Origin: Ornithinimicrobium sp. F0845
Lineage (GTDB): Bacteria > Actinomycetota > Actinomycetes > Actinomycetales > Dermatophilaceae
DNA: 64,000 nucleotides
Assembly (NCBI RefSeq): GCF_023015765.1
Contig: NZ_JALKAL010000015.1
Span: forward strand, 1-64,000
Direction: 5' to 3'
Numbering within the stretch: the first letter of the stretch is position 1; every line of letters begins with the position of its first letter. The position numbers were made by a program, and so were the translations under genes. The notes beneath the pieces are model-generated. The model was not told where the DNA came from and did not search any database. It saw only the letters and a list, made by a program, of their open reading frames with translations. Of the stretch, positions 30,597 to 40,096 are shown one piece after another.

Positions 30597-31343
30597 TCAG
30601 TCGGTCCGCCGACTGAGGGTCAGCGTGCCGAGCGCCAGCACCACCACCGCGATCGCCACGACGACCAGCAGGTGGGTCCACGTGCCGTCGGCCACCGCCC
30701 CGTCGACGCCGGCCTGCACGCCCTGCATCGCCTCCACGGCATAGGTCAGGGGCAGGAAGTCGGAGATCACCTCAGCGGCCCGGGGCATCTGGTCCCGCGG
30801 GAGGAAGAGCCCGCACAGCAGCAGCTGGGGGAAGACCAGCGCCGGCATGAACTGCACCGCCTGGAACTCGGTGCGGGCGAATGCCGAGACCGCCAGACCC
30901 AGGGCTGTCCCCAGGAACGAGTCGGCCAGCGCGACCACCAGCAGCGCCCAGATGGGGCCACCGACCTCCATGCCCAGCACCCACACCGCCAGGGCGATCA
31001 CGAGCGTGGCCTGCACCAGGCAGATCGCCACCAGCGCCAGGGCATAGCCCACCAGGATGTCCCCGCGGCCGGTCGGCATCGCCAGCATCCGCTCCAACGT
31101 CCCCGCCGTGCGCTCCCGCAGCATCGTGACCGAGGTGACGATGAACATCACCGTGAAGGGCATGAACGCGATGATCGCCGGGCCGAACCGGTCCAGCATG
31201 CCCCCGGGGACCTCCGAGAACACCCACCACAGCAGCAGTATGACGACGCACGGGAGGAGCAGCATCAGCGCCACGGTGCGGGGGTCACCCCGGAGCTGGT
31301 GCAGGACCCTGCGCGCCACCGCCAGGGTGATCCGCGGAGTCAT
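30597..31343 (-). CDS. ABC-2 type transporter permease
   Basis: 248 aa, six predicted membrane helices. The conserved ABC-2 segment is present (MLRERTAGTLERMLAMPTGR between helices 2 and 3; FPQLLLCGLFLPRDQMP; ISDFLPLTYAVEAMQG before the last helix), as in YadH/DrrB-type exporters. ATG 31343 overlaps the ATPase stop by 4 bases. Substrate unknown. Confidence 0.92.
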   Translation of the reverse strand: MTPRITLAVARRVLHQLRGDPRTVALMLLLPCVVILLLWWVFSEVPGGMLDRFGPAIIAFMPFTVMFIVTSVTMLRERTAGTLERMLAMPTGRGDILVGYALALVAICLVQATLVIALAVWVLGMEVGGPIWALLVVALADSFLGTALGLAVSAFARTEFQAVQFMPALVFPQLLLCGLFLPRDQMPRAAEVISDFLPLTYAVEAMQGVQAGVDGAVADGTWTHLLVVVAIAVVVLALGTLTLSRRTD

Positions 31344-32059
31344 GCCGCCGCCTCATCGATGAGCGCGAGGAAGGCCGCCTCGACGGTGTCGGCTCCCGTG
31401 CGCTCACGCAGTTGCGCGGGGGACCCGGTCGCCAGGACACGACCCTCCCGGAGCAGGGCGATCCGGTCGCACCGCTCCGCCTCGTCCATCACGTGCGTGG
31501 AGACCAGCACCGCAGCACCGGCCGCCGCAAGGTCCCGGAAGGTCGACCACAGCGACCGCCTCAGCACCGGGTCCAGACCGACGGTGGGCTCGTCGAGGAC
31601 CAGCAGGGAGGGGTCACCGAGCAGCGCCGTGGCCAGAGAGACCCGCGACTGCTGACCACCCGACATCGCGCCCACCACCTGGTCCGCCGCACCGGCCAGG
31701 TCAACCGTGGTCAGCGCCGCCTCCACCTGACGCCGCCCGACCCCCTGGATCGCGGCGAAGAACTGCAGGTTCTGCCGTGCCGTGAGGTCGTCGTAGATCG
31801 ACGGCGACTGGGTGACATAGCCGATCCGTCCCCTCACCGAGGGGGACCCCGCCTCCTCCCCGAGCACCCGGACCGTCCCCGCGACGTTGGCCTGCACCCC
31901 GACGATCGCCCGCATCAGCGTGGACTTCCCGCCTCCAGACGGCCCGACGATCCCCACCAACTCACCGCCCTCGACGGTGAGGTCCACCCCGTGCAGGACC
32001 TCGACACCGCCCCGGATCACGCTGAGGTCAGCCACCTGCACCACGGGACCGGACGTCAT
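31340..32059 (-). CDS. ABC transporter ATP-binding protein
   Basis: 239 aa. Walker A GPSGGGKSTLMRA, Q-loop GYVTQSPSIYDDLTA, signature MSGGQQSRVSLATAL, Walker B LLVLDEPTVGLDP and switch His VSTHVMDEAERCD. It has the short DrrA-like length and forms an operon with the overlapping permease. No regulator gene is directly adjacent, unlike the other ABC-2 system near 21 kb. Confidence 0.95.
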   Translation of the reverse strand: MTSGPVVQVADLSVIRGGVEVLHGVDLTVEGGELVGIVGPSGGGKSTLMRAIVGVQANVAGTVRVLGEEAGSPSVRGRIGYVTQSPSIYDDLTARQNLQFFAAIQGVGRRQVEAALTTVDLAGAADQVVGAMSGGQQSRVSLATALLGDPSLLVLDEPTVGLDPVLRRSLWSTFRDLAAAGAAVLVSTHVMDEAERCDRIALLREGRVLATGSPAQLRERTGADTVEAAFLALIDEAAA

Positions 32060-32092
32060 ACTGCCTCCTCGGGGACCACCTGGGTGTTCACG

Positions 32093-32773
32093 CTAGACCC
32101 GGCCGGGCTCTCCGCTGCTCGACCGTCCCTGCCAGGTGCAGATGCAGATCTCGTTGCCGTCGGCGTCGGCGAGCACCCACCACGCGGGCGCGCGCTCGTC
32201 CGAGACCAGCCGCCCGCCGGCAGCGAGTGCCGCGGCGACGCGCGCCTCGGCGACGTCGTGCGGGAGGGTGAGGTCGAAATGGATCCGGTTGCGGTCGGTC
32301 CGCGGCGGGTCCATGTCCTGGAACCAGAGGTCGGGGAGCTGCCCAGCCGGGTCACGCAGGTCCCCGCGGGCGTCCGGCTCCAGGCCCAGGACCGCGATCC
32401 AGAAGGGCCGGATGGCGTCCGCGTCCACCGTGTCGATGGCCAGTTCGAGGGACCCGACGCGCCCCGGAGCCGACGCGGCACCGGCACCGTCGGCCAGGTC
32501 GCTGATCGCCCGAGCCAGGTCCACGTCATACTGCGTGAGGCCGTCCGCGGCCACGGTGCGGGTGCGCACGACCAGGTGGTCCGGGCGCAGGTCGATCTCC
32601 GGGTGGTGGTGCAGCCGGTCCGCCGCCTGGGTGATCGCGACGGCGAGCGCGGCGCCCTCCGCGGGGCTGCCGGTCTCGAACCTGGCCACCAGCTCCCCCA
32701 GCAGGTAGCGCCAGTCGCCCAGCCCCTCGACGTGCGTGGCGTCATAGGGGGTCACGGCGTCCGGAGAGGTCAT
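32093..32773 (-). CDS. fusion of pterin-4a-carbinolamine dehydratase-like and VOC domains
   Basis: 226 aa. The N-terminal ~100 residues carry the PCD pattern: WRYLLGELVARFETG, AITQAADRLHHHPEIDLRPD and a VVRTRT strand, with the paired histidines of the dehydratase site. Residues ~105-220 are a VOC/glyoxalase-like domain (LELAIDTVDADAIRPFWIAV, NRIHFDLTLP, WWVLADADGNEICICTW). This two-domain layout exists in other actinobacteria. The dehydratase recycles hydroxylated pterin cofactor, but no aromatic hydroxylase gene is nearby, so the real substrate is open. Confidence 0.85.
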   Translation of the reverse strand: MTSPDAVTPYDATHVEGLGDWRYLLGELVARFETGSPAEGAALAVAITQAADRLHHHPEIDLRPDHLVVRTRTVAADGLTQYDVDLARAISDLADGAGAASAPGRVGSLELAIDTVDADAIRPFWIAVLGLEPDARGDLRDPAGQLPDLWFQDMDPPRTDRNRIHFDLTLPHDVAEARVAAALAAGGRLVSDERAPAWWVLADADGNEICICTWQGRSSSGEPGRV

Positions 32774-32800
32774 GCCGACAGCGTCCCACCTCAGCGGGGA

Positions 32801-32995
32801 TCACACCATCGACCGGCGCCAGCACATCCACCAGGCTCCACCGGTCGGCTCATCGGCGCGGATCGCCCCACCGCACCGGGTGTGGCACTCGGTGATGTGG
32901 CAGCACGTCCCCGCGACCACCGTGTGGTGACCGTCTCGTAGGTCCAGCCCGTCCACCGGACAGGACGCGCGCGCCCGCTCCGCCGGCTGCCACAT
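32801..32995 (-). CDS. small cysteine-rich hypothetical protein
   Basis: 64 aa. The frame has strong GC at third positions. The product has seven cysteines in SCPVDG, GTCCHITECHTRCGG and WWMCWRR, which suggests a zinc or disulphide site. No Shine-Dalgarno site precedes ATG 32995, and it abuts the truncated DUF2332 fragment in a different frame, so it may itself be the tail of a broken gene. I do not recognise a family. Confidence 0.4.
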   Translation of the reverse strand: MWQPAERARASCPVDGLDLRDGHHTVVAGTCCHITECHTRCGGAIRADEPTGGAWWMCWRRSMV

Positions 32996-33006
32996 CGTCG
33001 GTGCCC

Positions 33007-33117
33007 GAGGAGGGTCTCGTAGAACGGCGAGCCCAGCTCACGGCACGCCCCGGCCTGCTGCCTGGTCAGGTCGACCTGCCGACCGAGACCCGGCGCCACG
33101 TCCTGTGCTTCGACCAC
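33007..33117 (-). pseudogene. 5' remnant of a DUF2332-like gene
   Basis: A strong ribosome site AGGAGGTGG sits seven bases before GTG 33117. The first 37 codons read like the start of DUF2332 proteins (DLTRQQAGACRELGSPFYET), then family similarity stops abruptly near 33007, although the frame stays open with low-quality Arg-rich sequence to 32791. The rest of the ~330-residue gene is missing. Assignment is from the N-terminal pattern only. Confidence 0.45.
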
Positions 33118-33160
33118 GCGCCCACCTCCTGACGGGTCAGCGTATGGCCCGCGCGTCCGT

Positions 33161-36100
33161 TCAGGTCGCGGGGACGGCCGCCAGGTCGTCCAGCAGGACG
33201 TGCCGGATGAGCGCGGACGCCCAGTCGAGGATCTCCTTGTCCCGCAGCACCTTGCCGCCGATCCTCGCGGTCTTGGGGGCCGGCACGAGGATGGTGCGGG
33301 TGGCGGCCTTGAGGATCGTCCCGGGGAAGAGCCGGTTGAGCCGGAGCTGCTGGCTCTCACGGAGCTCGACCGGGCCGAACCGGATGGTCTGCCCCTGGGT
33401 GGAGATGTCGCTGATGCCGGCTCTGCGGGCCAGGGTGCGCAGGCGCGCCACCTCCAGGAGCGTCTGCACCGGCACCGGCGGGGCGCCGTAGCGGTCGACC
33501 AGCTCCGCCTCGATCTCGGCGAGCTCTGCCTCGTCGGTCACCTTGGCCAGCTTGGTGTAGGCCTCGAGCCGGAGCCGCTCGCCGGGGATGTACTCGTGTG
33601 GCAGGTGCGCGTCGACCGGCAGCTCGATCTTGATCTCGGCGGGGGCCTCGTCCAGCTCACCCTTGAAGCCGGCGACGGCCTCGCCGACGAGGCGGACGTA
33701 CAGGTCGAAGCCGACGCCCGCGATGTGGCCGGACTGCTCGCCGCCGAGCAGGTTGCCGGCGCCGCGGATCTCCAGGTCCTTCATCGCCACGGCCATGCCG
33801 GCCCCGAGGTCGGTGTTGGCCGCGATCGTCTGCAGCCGGTCGACCGCGGTCTCGGTGAGGGGCTTCTCCGGCGGGTAGAGGAAGTAGGCGTAGGCCCGCT
33901 CCCGGCCGCGGCCGACGCGGCCCCGCAGCTGGTGCAGCTGGGACAGCCCGAACTGGTCGGCCCGGTCGACGATGAGGGTGTTGGCGTTGGAGATGTCCAG
34001 GCCGGTCTCGACGATCGTGGTGCAGACCATCACGTCGAAGTTGCGCTCCCAGAAGTCGACGACGACCTTCTCCAGCTGGTGCTCCCCCATCTGTCCGTGG
34101 GCGGTCGCGACCCGGGCCTCCGGGACGAGCTCACGGATCCGGCTGGCGACCCGCTCGATCGAGGTCACCTTGTTGTGCACGAAGAAGACCTGCCCGTCCC
34201 GCAGCAGCTCGCGCCGGATCGCCGCCGCGATCTGCTTCTCGTCGTAGCCGCCCACGAAGGTCAGCACCGGGTGCCGCTCCTCCGGCGGGGTCGCCAGGGT
34301 CGACATCTCCCGGATGCCGGTCACCGCCATCTCCAGCGTCCGCGGGATCGGGGTCGCGGACATGGCCAGCACGTCGACGTTGGTGCGCAGCGCCTTGAGC
34401 TGCTCCTTGTGCTCGACGCCGAAGCGCTGCTCCTCGTCGATGACGACCAGCCCCAGGTCCTTGAAGGTCACCGAGGTGGACAACAGACGGTGGGTGCCGA
34501 TGACCAGGTCGACGCTCCCGTCGGCCAGGCCCTTGATGACCTCGGCCGCCTCCCGGTCGGACTGGAAGCGGGAGAGCGCCCTGACGATCACGGGGTACTG
34601 CGAGTAGCGGTCGGAGAAGGTCTGGAAGTGCTGCTGCACCAGCAGCGTGGTCGGCACCAGCACGGCCACCTGCTTGCCGTCCTGGATCGCCTTGAAGGCC
34701 GCGCGGACCGCGATCTCGGTCTTGCCGTAGCCGACGTCCCCGCAGATCAGCCGGTCCATCGGGACGGTCTTCTCCATGTCGGCCTTGACCTCCTCGATGC
34801 TGGAGAGCTGGTCGGCCGTCTCGACGAAGGCGAAGGCGTCCTCGAGCTCCCGCTGCCACGGGGTGTCCGGGCCGAACGCGTGGCCCTGCGTGGCCATCCG
34901 GGCGCTGTAGAGCCGGATCAGCTCCGCGGCGATCTGCCGCACGTGCTTCTTGGCCCGGGACTTGGTCTTCTGCCAGTCGGCGCCGCCCAGCCGGTTCAGC
35001 GTCGGGGCCTCGCCGCCGACATACTTCGTGATCTGGTCCAGCTGGTCGGTCGGGACGTACAGCCGGTCGGCGGGCTGGCCCCGCTTGGCCGAGGCGTACT
35101 CCAGCACGAGGTACTCACGCACCGCCCCCTGCACCTGCCGCTGCGCCATCTCCACGAACCGGCCGACACCGTGCTGCTCGTGCACCACGAAGTCACCCGG
35201 CCGCAGCTGCAGCGGGTCGACCTGCGCGCGCCGGCGTGACGGCATCCGGCGCATGTCCTTGGTCGAGCCGCCGGTGCCGGCCTGACCGGTCAGATCGGTC
35301 TCGCCGACCACCACGAGCTTGGCGCCCGGCAGCACGAAGCCACGGCCCACCGACCCGGTCGTGACCTGCACGACCTCGTGCTCCAGGCGCTCGAGCGAGG
35401 TCACCAGCCGGTGCGGGACGTCGTGCTCGGCCAGCACCTCGCTGACTCGGCGCGCCAGGCCCGGCCCCTCCAGGGAGAGCACCACCTGCTGCCCGTCCGC
35501 GAGCCAGGCACGCAGGGCCTTCGCGATCGCCTCCGCATCACTCCGGAAGGCCTCGACGGCACGGGAGTCGACGGTGATCTGCCGCGCGACCGGCCCGTCG
35601 GTCGCGGTGTCGCGGCCGTCAGCGTCGGTGCCCGCGTCGCCCACCTCGGCGAAGGCGGCGAGCTCCTCGTCCCCCGCGAAGGCCGTCAGCGTCCACCAGT
35701 CGCGGCCCAGCTCCAGGGCTCGGGCGCGCATGTCGGCCACCGACCAGTAGGACGCGGTGCCGAGCACGTCCTGCAGGTCCACCGGCACGGAGTTGCCCGC
35801 GACGGCGTTGGCCCAGCTGGCCTCGAGGAACTCCAGGCTGGTCGAGACCAGGTCGTGGGCTCGGGTGCGGATCCGCTCGGGATCCAGCAGTATGACGCGG
35901 CTCCCGTCCGCGAGCACGTCCAGGATCGTCTCCATCGAGTCGACCAGGGCGGGGGTGAGGGACTCCATGCCCTCGGCGGCGATCCCCTCGGAGACCCTGC
36001 CGAGGATGTCGGCGACGCCGGGGAGCTGCTCGGCGAGCGCGGCCGCCCGCTCCCGCACCTCGGCGGTGAGCAGCAGCTCGCGGCACGGCGGTGCCCAGAG

Positions 36101-36796
36101 ACCGCCGTCGGCGATCTCCAGGGAGCGCTGGTCGGCGACCTTGAACCAGCGGACCTCCTCGACCGTGTCGCCCCAGAACTCCACGCGCAGCGGGTGCTCC
36201 TCGGTCGGCGGGAAGACATCGAGGATGCCGCCGCGCACCGAGAACTCGCCGCGCCGCTCCACGAGGTCGGTGCGGGTGTAGGCCGCGGCGGCCAACGCCT
36301 CGACGACCTCCTCGAAGACGTGGGTCTCCCCCGCGCGGAGCTGGACCGGGACGAGCTCGCCGAGACCGGCGACGAACGGCTGGAGCAGGGCCCGGGCCGA
36401 GGCGACCACGACCTGCACCGGTCCGTAGGCGCCGCCGCCGACCGGGGAGTCAGGGGGCTCGGGGTGGGTGAGCCGGCGCAGCACCGCCAGCCGCTGACCG
36501 ACGGTGTCCGAGCGCGGGCTGAGCCGCTCGTGGGGCAGCGTCTCCCAGCTCGGGAAGCTCGCGATCTGCTCCTGCGGCAGGAACTCGGCCAGGGCGGCGG
36601 CCAGGTCGTCGGCCTCGCGGCCGGTCGCGGTGACCGCCAGGACCGGTGACTTCGCGGCCAGGGAGGCGACCAGGGCCGGACGGGCCCCTGCGGCGACCGC
36701 GACGTCGACCAGCGGCTCGCGGTCGTCGGCGGCCGCGAGGACGGCGGCGGCACCGGGGTCGGTGACCAACCCGGCCAGCACGGGGGTGAGGCTCAC
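33161..36796 (-). CDS. mfd: transcription-repair coupling factor Mfd
   Basis: 1211 aa, usual length. UvrB-like N-terminal module (LPQEQIASFPSWETLPHERL), RNA polymerase interaction domain (LRPGDFVVHEQHGVGRFVEM), then RecG-like translocase with Walker A DRLICGDVGYGKTEIA, Walker B LVVIDEEQRFG, SATPIPRTLEMA and VCTTIVETGLDISNANTLIV, and the TRCF C-terminal domain. It removes stalled RNA polymerase and recruits UvrA. GTG 36796 is chosen because GAAGGG lies upstream and it opens the family N-terminus; in-frame ATGs at 36823 and 36817 are possible. A small acidic insertion occurs near residue 400. Confidence 0.96.
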   Translation of the reverse strand: MSLTPVLAGLVTDPGAAAVLAAADDREPLVDVAVAAGARPALVASLAAKSPVLAVTATGREADDLAAALAEFLPQEQIASFPSWETLPHERLSPRSDTVGQRLAVLRRLTHPEPPDSPVGGGAYGPVQVVVASARALLQPFVAGLGELVPVQLRAGETHVFEEVVEALAAAAYTRTDLVERRGEFSVRGGILDVFPPTEEHPLRVEFWGDTVEEVRWFKVADQRSLEIADGGLWAPPCRELLLTAEVRERAAALAEQLPGVADILGRVSEGIAAEGMESLTPALVDSMETILDVLADGSRVILLDPERIRTRAHDLVSTSLEFLEASWANAVAGNSVPVDLQDVLGTASYWSVADMRARALELGRDWWTLTAFAGDEELAAFAEVGDAGTDADGRDTATDGPVARQITVDSRAVEAFRSDAEAIAKALRAWLADGQQVVLSLEGPGLARRVSEVLAEHDVPHRLVTSLERLEHEVVQVTTGSVGRGFVLPGAKLVVVGETDLTGQAGTGGSTKDMRRMPSRRRAQVDPLQLRPGDFVVHEQHGVGRFVEMAQRQVQGAVREYLVLEYASAKRGQPADRLYVPTDQLDQITKYVGGEAPTLNRLGGADWQKTKSRAKKHVRQIAAELIRLYSARMATQGHAFGPDTPWQRELEDAFAFVETADQLSSIEEVKADMEKTVPMDRLICGDVGYGKTEIAVRAAFKAIQDGKQVAVLVPTTLLVQQHFQTFSDRYSQYPVIVRALSRFQSDREAAEVIKGLADGSVDLVIGTHRLLSTSVTFKDLGLVVIDEEQRFGVEHKEQLKALRTNVDVLAMSATPIPRTLEMAVTGIREMSTLATPPEERHPVLTFVGGYDEKQIAAAIRRELLRDGQVFFVHNKVTSIERVASRIRELVPEARVATAHGQMGEHQLEKVVVDFWERNFDVMVCTTIVETGLDISNANTLIVDRADQFGLSQLHQLRGRVGRGRERAYAYFLYPPEKPLTETAVDRLQTIAANTDLGAGMAVAMKDLEIRGAGNLLGGEQSGHIAGVGFDLYVRLVGEAVAGFKGELDEAPAEIKIELPVDAHLPHEYIPGERLRLEAYTKLAKVTDEAELAEIEAELVDRYGAPPVPVQTLLEVARLRTLARRAGISDISTQGQTIRFGPVELRESQQLRLNRLFPGTILKAATRTILVPAPKTARIGGKVLRDKEILDWASALIRHVLLDDLAAVPAT

Positions 36797-36878
36797 GCGG
36801 GACCCTTCTCTCGGCATACTCATGAAGCGCACAGACAGCACAAAAGACCCGATCGAGGAACTCGTCGGGGTCTCTGCC

Positions 36879-36884
36879 AGTCTA
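36879..36884 (-). promoter_or_regulatory. -10 box TAGACT for mfd
   Basis: TAGACT on the minus strand, about 80 bases upstream of GTG 36796, within the 209-bp divergent gap to the TPM gene. No convincing -35 was found. Confidence 0.35.
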
Positions 36885-37005
36885 AGGGCCAGGACCGACA
36901 AGGACGTTTTCACGGCCATGGTCCAGGGCCAGACCGACAGGGAAACCACCGATGCGGCCCGGGGGTGTGGTTGCGCGCTCGGGTCGGGGACAGGAAGATC
37001 ACACC

Positions 37006-39087
37006 GTGACCCACAACGCCGAGCAGAGCCCGAGCACGACCAGGTCCTGGGGGGCCACGCTGCTCGTGGGGGCCGCGCTCGCCGTGCCCCTCACGCTCAC
37101 CGCACAGGTTGCGGTGGCGGAGGAGGAGCCGCTCGAGTTGGTGGAACAGATCACCGACCCGGTGGGTGCGCTCTCCGGGAGCGAGGGCGAGGTCGAGGCG
37201 GCGATCCAGGACCTGCGGGACGACACGGGACTGCAGCTGTTCGTCGTGTATGTCGATGCGTTCGACCGGGCCAGCGGTGCCGAGTGGTCGGACGAGACCT
37301 ACAACCTCAACGGCTTCGGCGGGGACGACATCCTGCTGTCCGTCGCGATCGACCAGCGTGCCTACGGCCTCTCGGGCAGCTCGGCGATCCCGGAGAACCA
37401 GCTGCAGATCGTGGCCAGTGAGTATGTCGAGCCCCGGCTCGCCGACGACGACTGGGTCGGTGCGTCGGTCGCCGCCACGCGAGGCCTGGCAGAGGTCTTC
37501 CCCGACGGCGTGAACACTCCAGGCGAGGACACCGCGACGCCGGTCCCGGGCGGGTCGTCCCATCAGGGTGAGGGCAGCGGCTTCGGCAGTGCCTTCCCGT
37601 GGTTCTTCGCCGTCCCCGTCGTGGCGGTCGCGGGGTCGAGGCTGATCTCCTCCCTGGGCAACAAGTCCGCGCGCCGGAGCCAGGAGCGGGCGGGTCAGCT
37701 GCCGGCCGAGCCCGGCCAGATCGCCCAGGTGCCCACCCAGGAGCTGCAGCGCCAGGCGGCGGCAGCCCTCGTCGGGCTGGACAACGCCCTGCGGAGCGCC
37801 GAGGAGGAGCTGAGCTTCGCCGAGGCGCAGTTCGGCCAGCAGCGCACGGAGCAGTTCCGCGACGTGCTGACCCAGGCCCGGGCCAGGTCCCAGGAGGCCT
37901 TCCAGATCCGCCAGCAGCTGGACGACGCGGACCACGAGGCCGAGCCCGTCGAGCGCAGCATGCTCGGCCAGATCATCAGCCTGTGCACCGCGGCCCAGAC
38001 CAGCCTGGACGCGCACAGCGCGGAGTTCGCGCAGATGCGGTCGCTGCAGGACACCGTGCCGCAGTTCCTCGAGGAGCTCGCCGGGCGGACGCAGGAGGTG
38101 AGGGGACGGTTGCCCGTCGCCGACCAGCAGATCAACGGCCTCGCCGCGCGCTACCCCGCCCAGGCCCTGGTCACCGTGCGCTCGCACCGCGCGCAGGCGG
38201 AGCGGCTACTGGACAGCGCCCTCGGGTTCGTGGACGCCGGACGGCAGTCGGTCTCCGGCGGGGACCGCCCCTCCGCGGTGGCCGCCGCGCGCGCCGCCGA
38301 GGAGGCTCTCGGACAGGCCGTGCGGTTGCTCGACGCCGTCGGCACGGCAGACAACGACCTCGCCAACGCCAAGGAGGTGCTGGCCCGGGCGATCGCGTCC
38401 CTGACCTCCGACATCCACGACGCCGAGCGCCTGGCCCCGAAGGACACGGTGATCCAGCCGGTCGTCGAGAAGGCCCGGCAGGCGATCGCCCGCGGGCAGA
38501 CCGCGGACACCTCCGGCGACCCGCTGGCCGCCCTCGCCGAGCTCGACGCCACCGAGCACGACCTGGACACCCTGCTGGACCCCCTGCGCGATGCGGAGAG
38601 CGCCCGCGCCAAGACACGCGAGGACTTCCAGTCTCGGGTGAGTCGCGTCGGGGCCCGGTTGCGCAGCATCGACGAGACCATCGCCACCCGGCGCGGTGCC
38701 GTCAACAGCGGTGCCCGCACCAGGATCTCCGAGGCGCTGCGGCTGTTCGACGAGGCCCAGCGCGTCGTGCAGGACAACCCGCGTGAGGCCGCCGGCCTGC
38801 TCACCCGCGCCGAGCAGCTGGGCGAGCAGGCTCTCAGCGAGGCCCAGCAGGACCTCGACCGGTGGGACGGACCGACGGGTGGCGGCACGCGGCGGGGTGG
38901 CATCGACCCCATGTCGGTGATCCTCGGCGGCATCCTCCTCGGCGGCGGCAACCGGCACGGCGGCGGCTGGGGTGGCGGCGGCAGTTGGGGAGGCGGGGGC
39001 GGCGGCTTCGGCGGGGGCGGAGGCTTCGGTGGCGGGGGCGGCTTCGGCGGCGGGGGCGGCTCCACGTCAGTGGGGGGCCGCTTCTGA
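37006..39087 (+). CDS. TPM domain membrane protein with long coiled coil and Gly-rich tail (first of pair)
   Basis: 693 aa; GTG 37006 with AGGAAG upstream. Order: signal/anchor helix (~14-38), extracytoplasmic TPM domain (~40-170; AAIQDLRDDTGLQLFVVYVD, FGGDDILLSVAIDQRAYGLS), a Gly/Ser linker, second membrane helix (~195-215, FPWFFAVPVVAVAGS), then ~420 residues of heptad-rich coiled coil with internal similarity (EEELSFAEAQFGQQRTEQFR), and a Gly/Phe tail (GGGGFGGGGGFGG, ~645-693). The TPM fold occurs in phosphatase-like and photosystem-repair proteins. The layout, TPM outside and a long cytoplasmic coiled coil, and the adjacent pspA gene suggest an envelope-stress role; the mechanism is unknown. 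Confidence 0.85.
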   Translation: MTHNAEQSPSTTRSWGATLLVGAALAVPLTLTAQVAVAEEEPLELVEQITDPVGALSGSEGEVEAAIQDLRDDTGLQLFVVYVDAFDRASGAEWSDETYNLNGFGGDDILLSVAIDQRAYGLSGSSAIPENQLQIVASEYVEPRLADDDWVGASVAATRGLAEVFPDGVNTPGEDTATPVPGGSSHQGEGSGFGSAFPWFFAVPVVAVAGSRLISSLGNKSARRSQERAGQLPAEPGQIAQVPTQELQRQAAAALVGLDNALRSAEEELSFAEAQFGQQRTEQFRDVLTQARARSQEAFQIRQQLDDADHEAEPVERSMLGQIISLCTAAQTSLDAHSAEFAQMRSLQDTVPQFLEELAGRTQEVRGRLPVADQQINGLAARYPAQALVTVRSHRAQAERLLDSALGFVDAGRQSVSGGDRPSAVAAARAAEEALGQAVRLLDAVGTADNDLANAKEVLARAIASLTSDIHDAERLAPKDTVIQPVVEKARQAIARGQTADTSGDPLAALAELDATEHDLDTLLDPLRDAESARAKTREDFQSRVSRVGARLRSIDETIATRRGAVNSGARTRISEALRLFDEAQRVVQDNPREAAGLLTRAEQLGEQALSEAQQDLDRWDGPTGGGTRRGGIDPMSVILGGILLGGGNRHGGGWGGGGSWGGGGGGFGGGGGFGGGGGFGGGGGSTSVGGRF

Positions 39088-39233
39088 GACGCCGACACCC
39101 CTGACGTGCAGAACACCGCGCAAGCACACGGAACCAACGGGCGGCTCCGGCCGTCCATACGTAGGACCCGACACCACGACATACTGTCTAAGGGCCTGTT
39201 GCACACCGGTCCCGATGAAAGGACACTCAGACC

Positions 39234-39950
39234 ATGACGCAGAAGCAGACCATCCTGGGCCGGATCAGCCAGCTCGCCAAGGCCAACATCAACTCCCTCC
39301 TGGACCGTGCCGAGGACCCGGAGAAGATGCTCGACCAGCTCGTGCGCGACTACACCAACTCGATCGCCGAGGCCGAGGAGGCCGTGGCGCAGACCATCGC
39401 CAACGTGCGGATGGCCGAGGCCGACCTGCGCAGCGACGAGGAGGCCGCGCAGGAGTGGGGCCGCAAGGCCGCCGCCGCCTCGCGCAAGGCCGAGGAGCTG
39501 CGCGCCGGTGGGGACGCCGCCGGCGCCGACAAGTTCGACAACCTGGCCAAGATCGCGCTGGGCCGCCAGATCCAGCACGAGGGCGACGTCAGCGCCGCCC
39601 GCCCCGCGATCGAGCAGCAGAACGTCACCGTCGACAAGCTCAAGGAGGGCCTGGTCAGCATGAAGACCAAGCTCGAGGAGCTGAAGTCCAAGCGCGGCAC
39701 CCTCGTGGCGCGCGCCCGCTCGGTGGAGGCGCAGTCCAAGGTCAACGACGCCATGCGCTCCATCGACGTGATGGACCCGACCAGCGAGCTGGGCCGCTTC
39801 GAGGACAAGATCCGCCGCGAGGAGGCCCTCGTGGCCGGCCGCGCGGAGGCCCACGCCACCACCCTCGAGGACCAGTTCGACCAGCTCGAGGACCACAGCC
39901 ACGACGCCGAGATCGAGGCCCGCCTCGCGGCGCTGAAGAACCAGGGCTGA
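39234..39950 (+). CDS. pspA: PspA/IM30 family protein
   Basis: 238 aa, almost entirely helical. The N-terminal amphipathic region TILGRISQLAKANINSLLDR and EDPEKMLDQLVRDYTNSIAE are the PspA/Vipp1 signature, followed by coiled coils. These proteins are bacterial ESCRT-III homologues that polymerise on membranes and protect against proton leakage. AAAGGA precedes ATG 39234. The gene lies between two TPM genes on the same strand, ~146 bp from each, with a terminator hairpin downstream. Confidence 0.95.
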   Translation: MTQKQTILGRISQLAKANINSLLDRAEDPEKMLDQLVRDYTNSIAEAEEAVAQTIANVRMAEADLRSDEEAAQEWGRKAAAASRKAEELRAGGDAAGADKFDNLAKIALGRQIQHEGDVSAARPAIEQQNVTVDKLKEGLVSMKTKLEELKSKRGTLVARARSVEAQSKVNDAMRSIDVMDPTSELGRFEDKIRREEALVAGRAEAHATTLEDQFDQLEDHSHDAEIEARLAALKNQG

Positions 39951-39991
39951 CCCGACGTCAGCCGGGCCGGCACCGCCGGCCAGCAGCATCC

Positions 39992-40023
39992 GCGGACCCG
40001 CCGGACACGTCCGGCGGGTCCGC
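39992..40023 (+). terminator. hairpin downstream of pspA
   Basis: GCGGACCCGCCGGA / TCCGGCGGGTCCGC, a perfect 14-bp stem with loop CACG, 41 bases after the pspA stop. No T-run. It may separate or attenuate transcription into the second TPM gene. Confidence 0.75.
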
Positions 40024-40096
40024 CGCTGCGAGGTGGTCCGCCACGGGCGCTCGCGGCACAGGGGACCGACACCACCCTCGGGGGAAGGACCACACC

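Noticed and set aside
38940-39087. Gly-rich end of the first TPM gene as non-coding repeat DNA
   Set aside because: It is in frame with the TPM protein, ends at its stop codon and encodes GGGGGFGG repeats.
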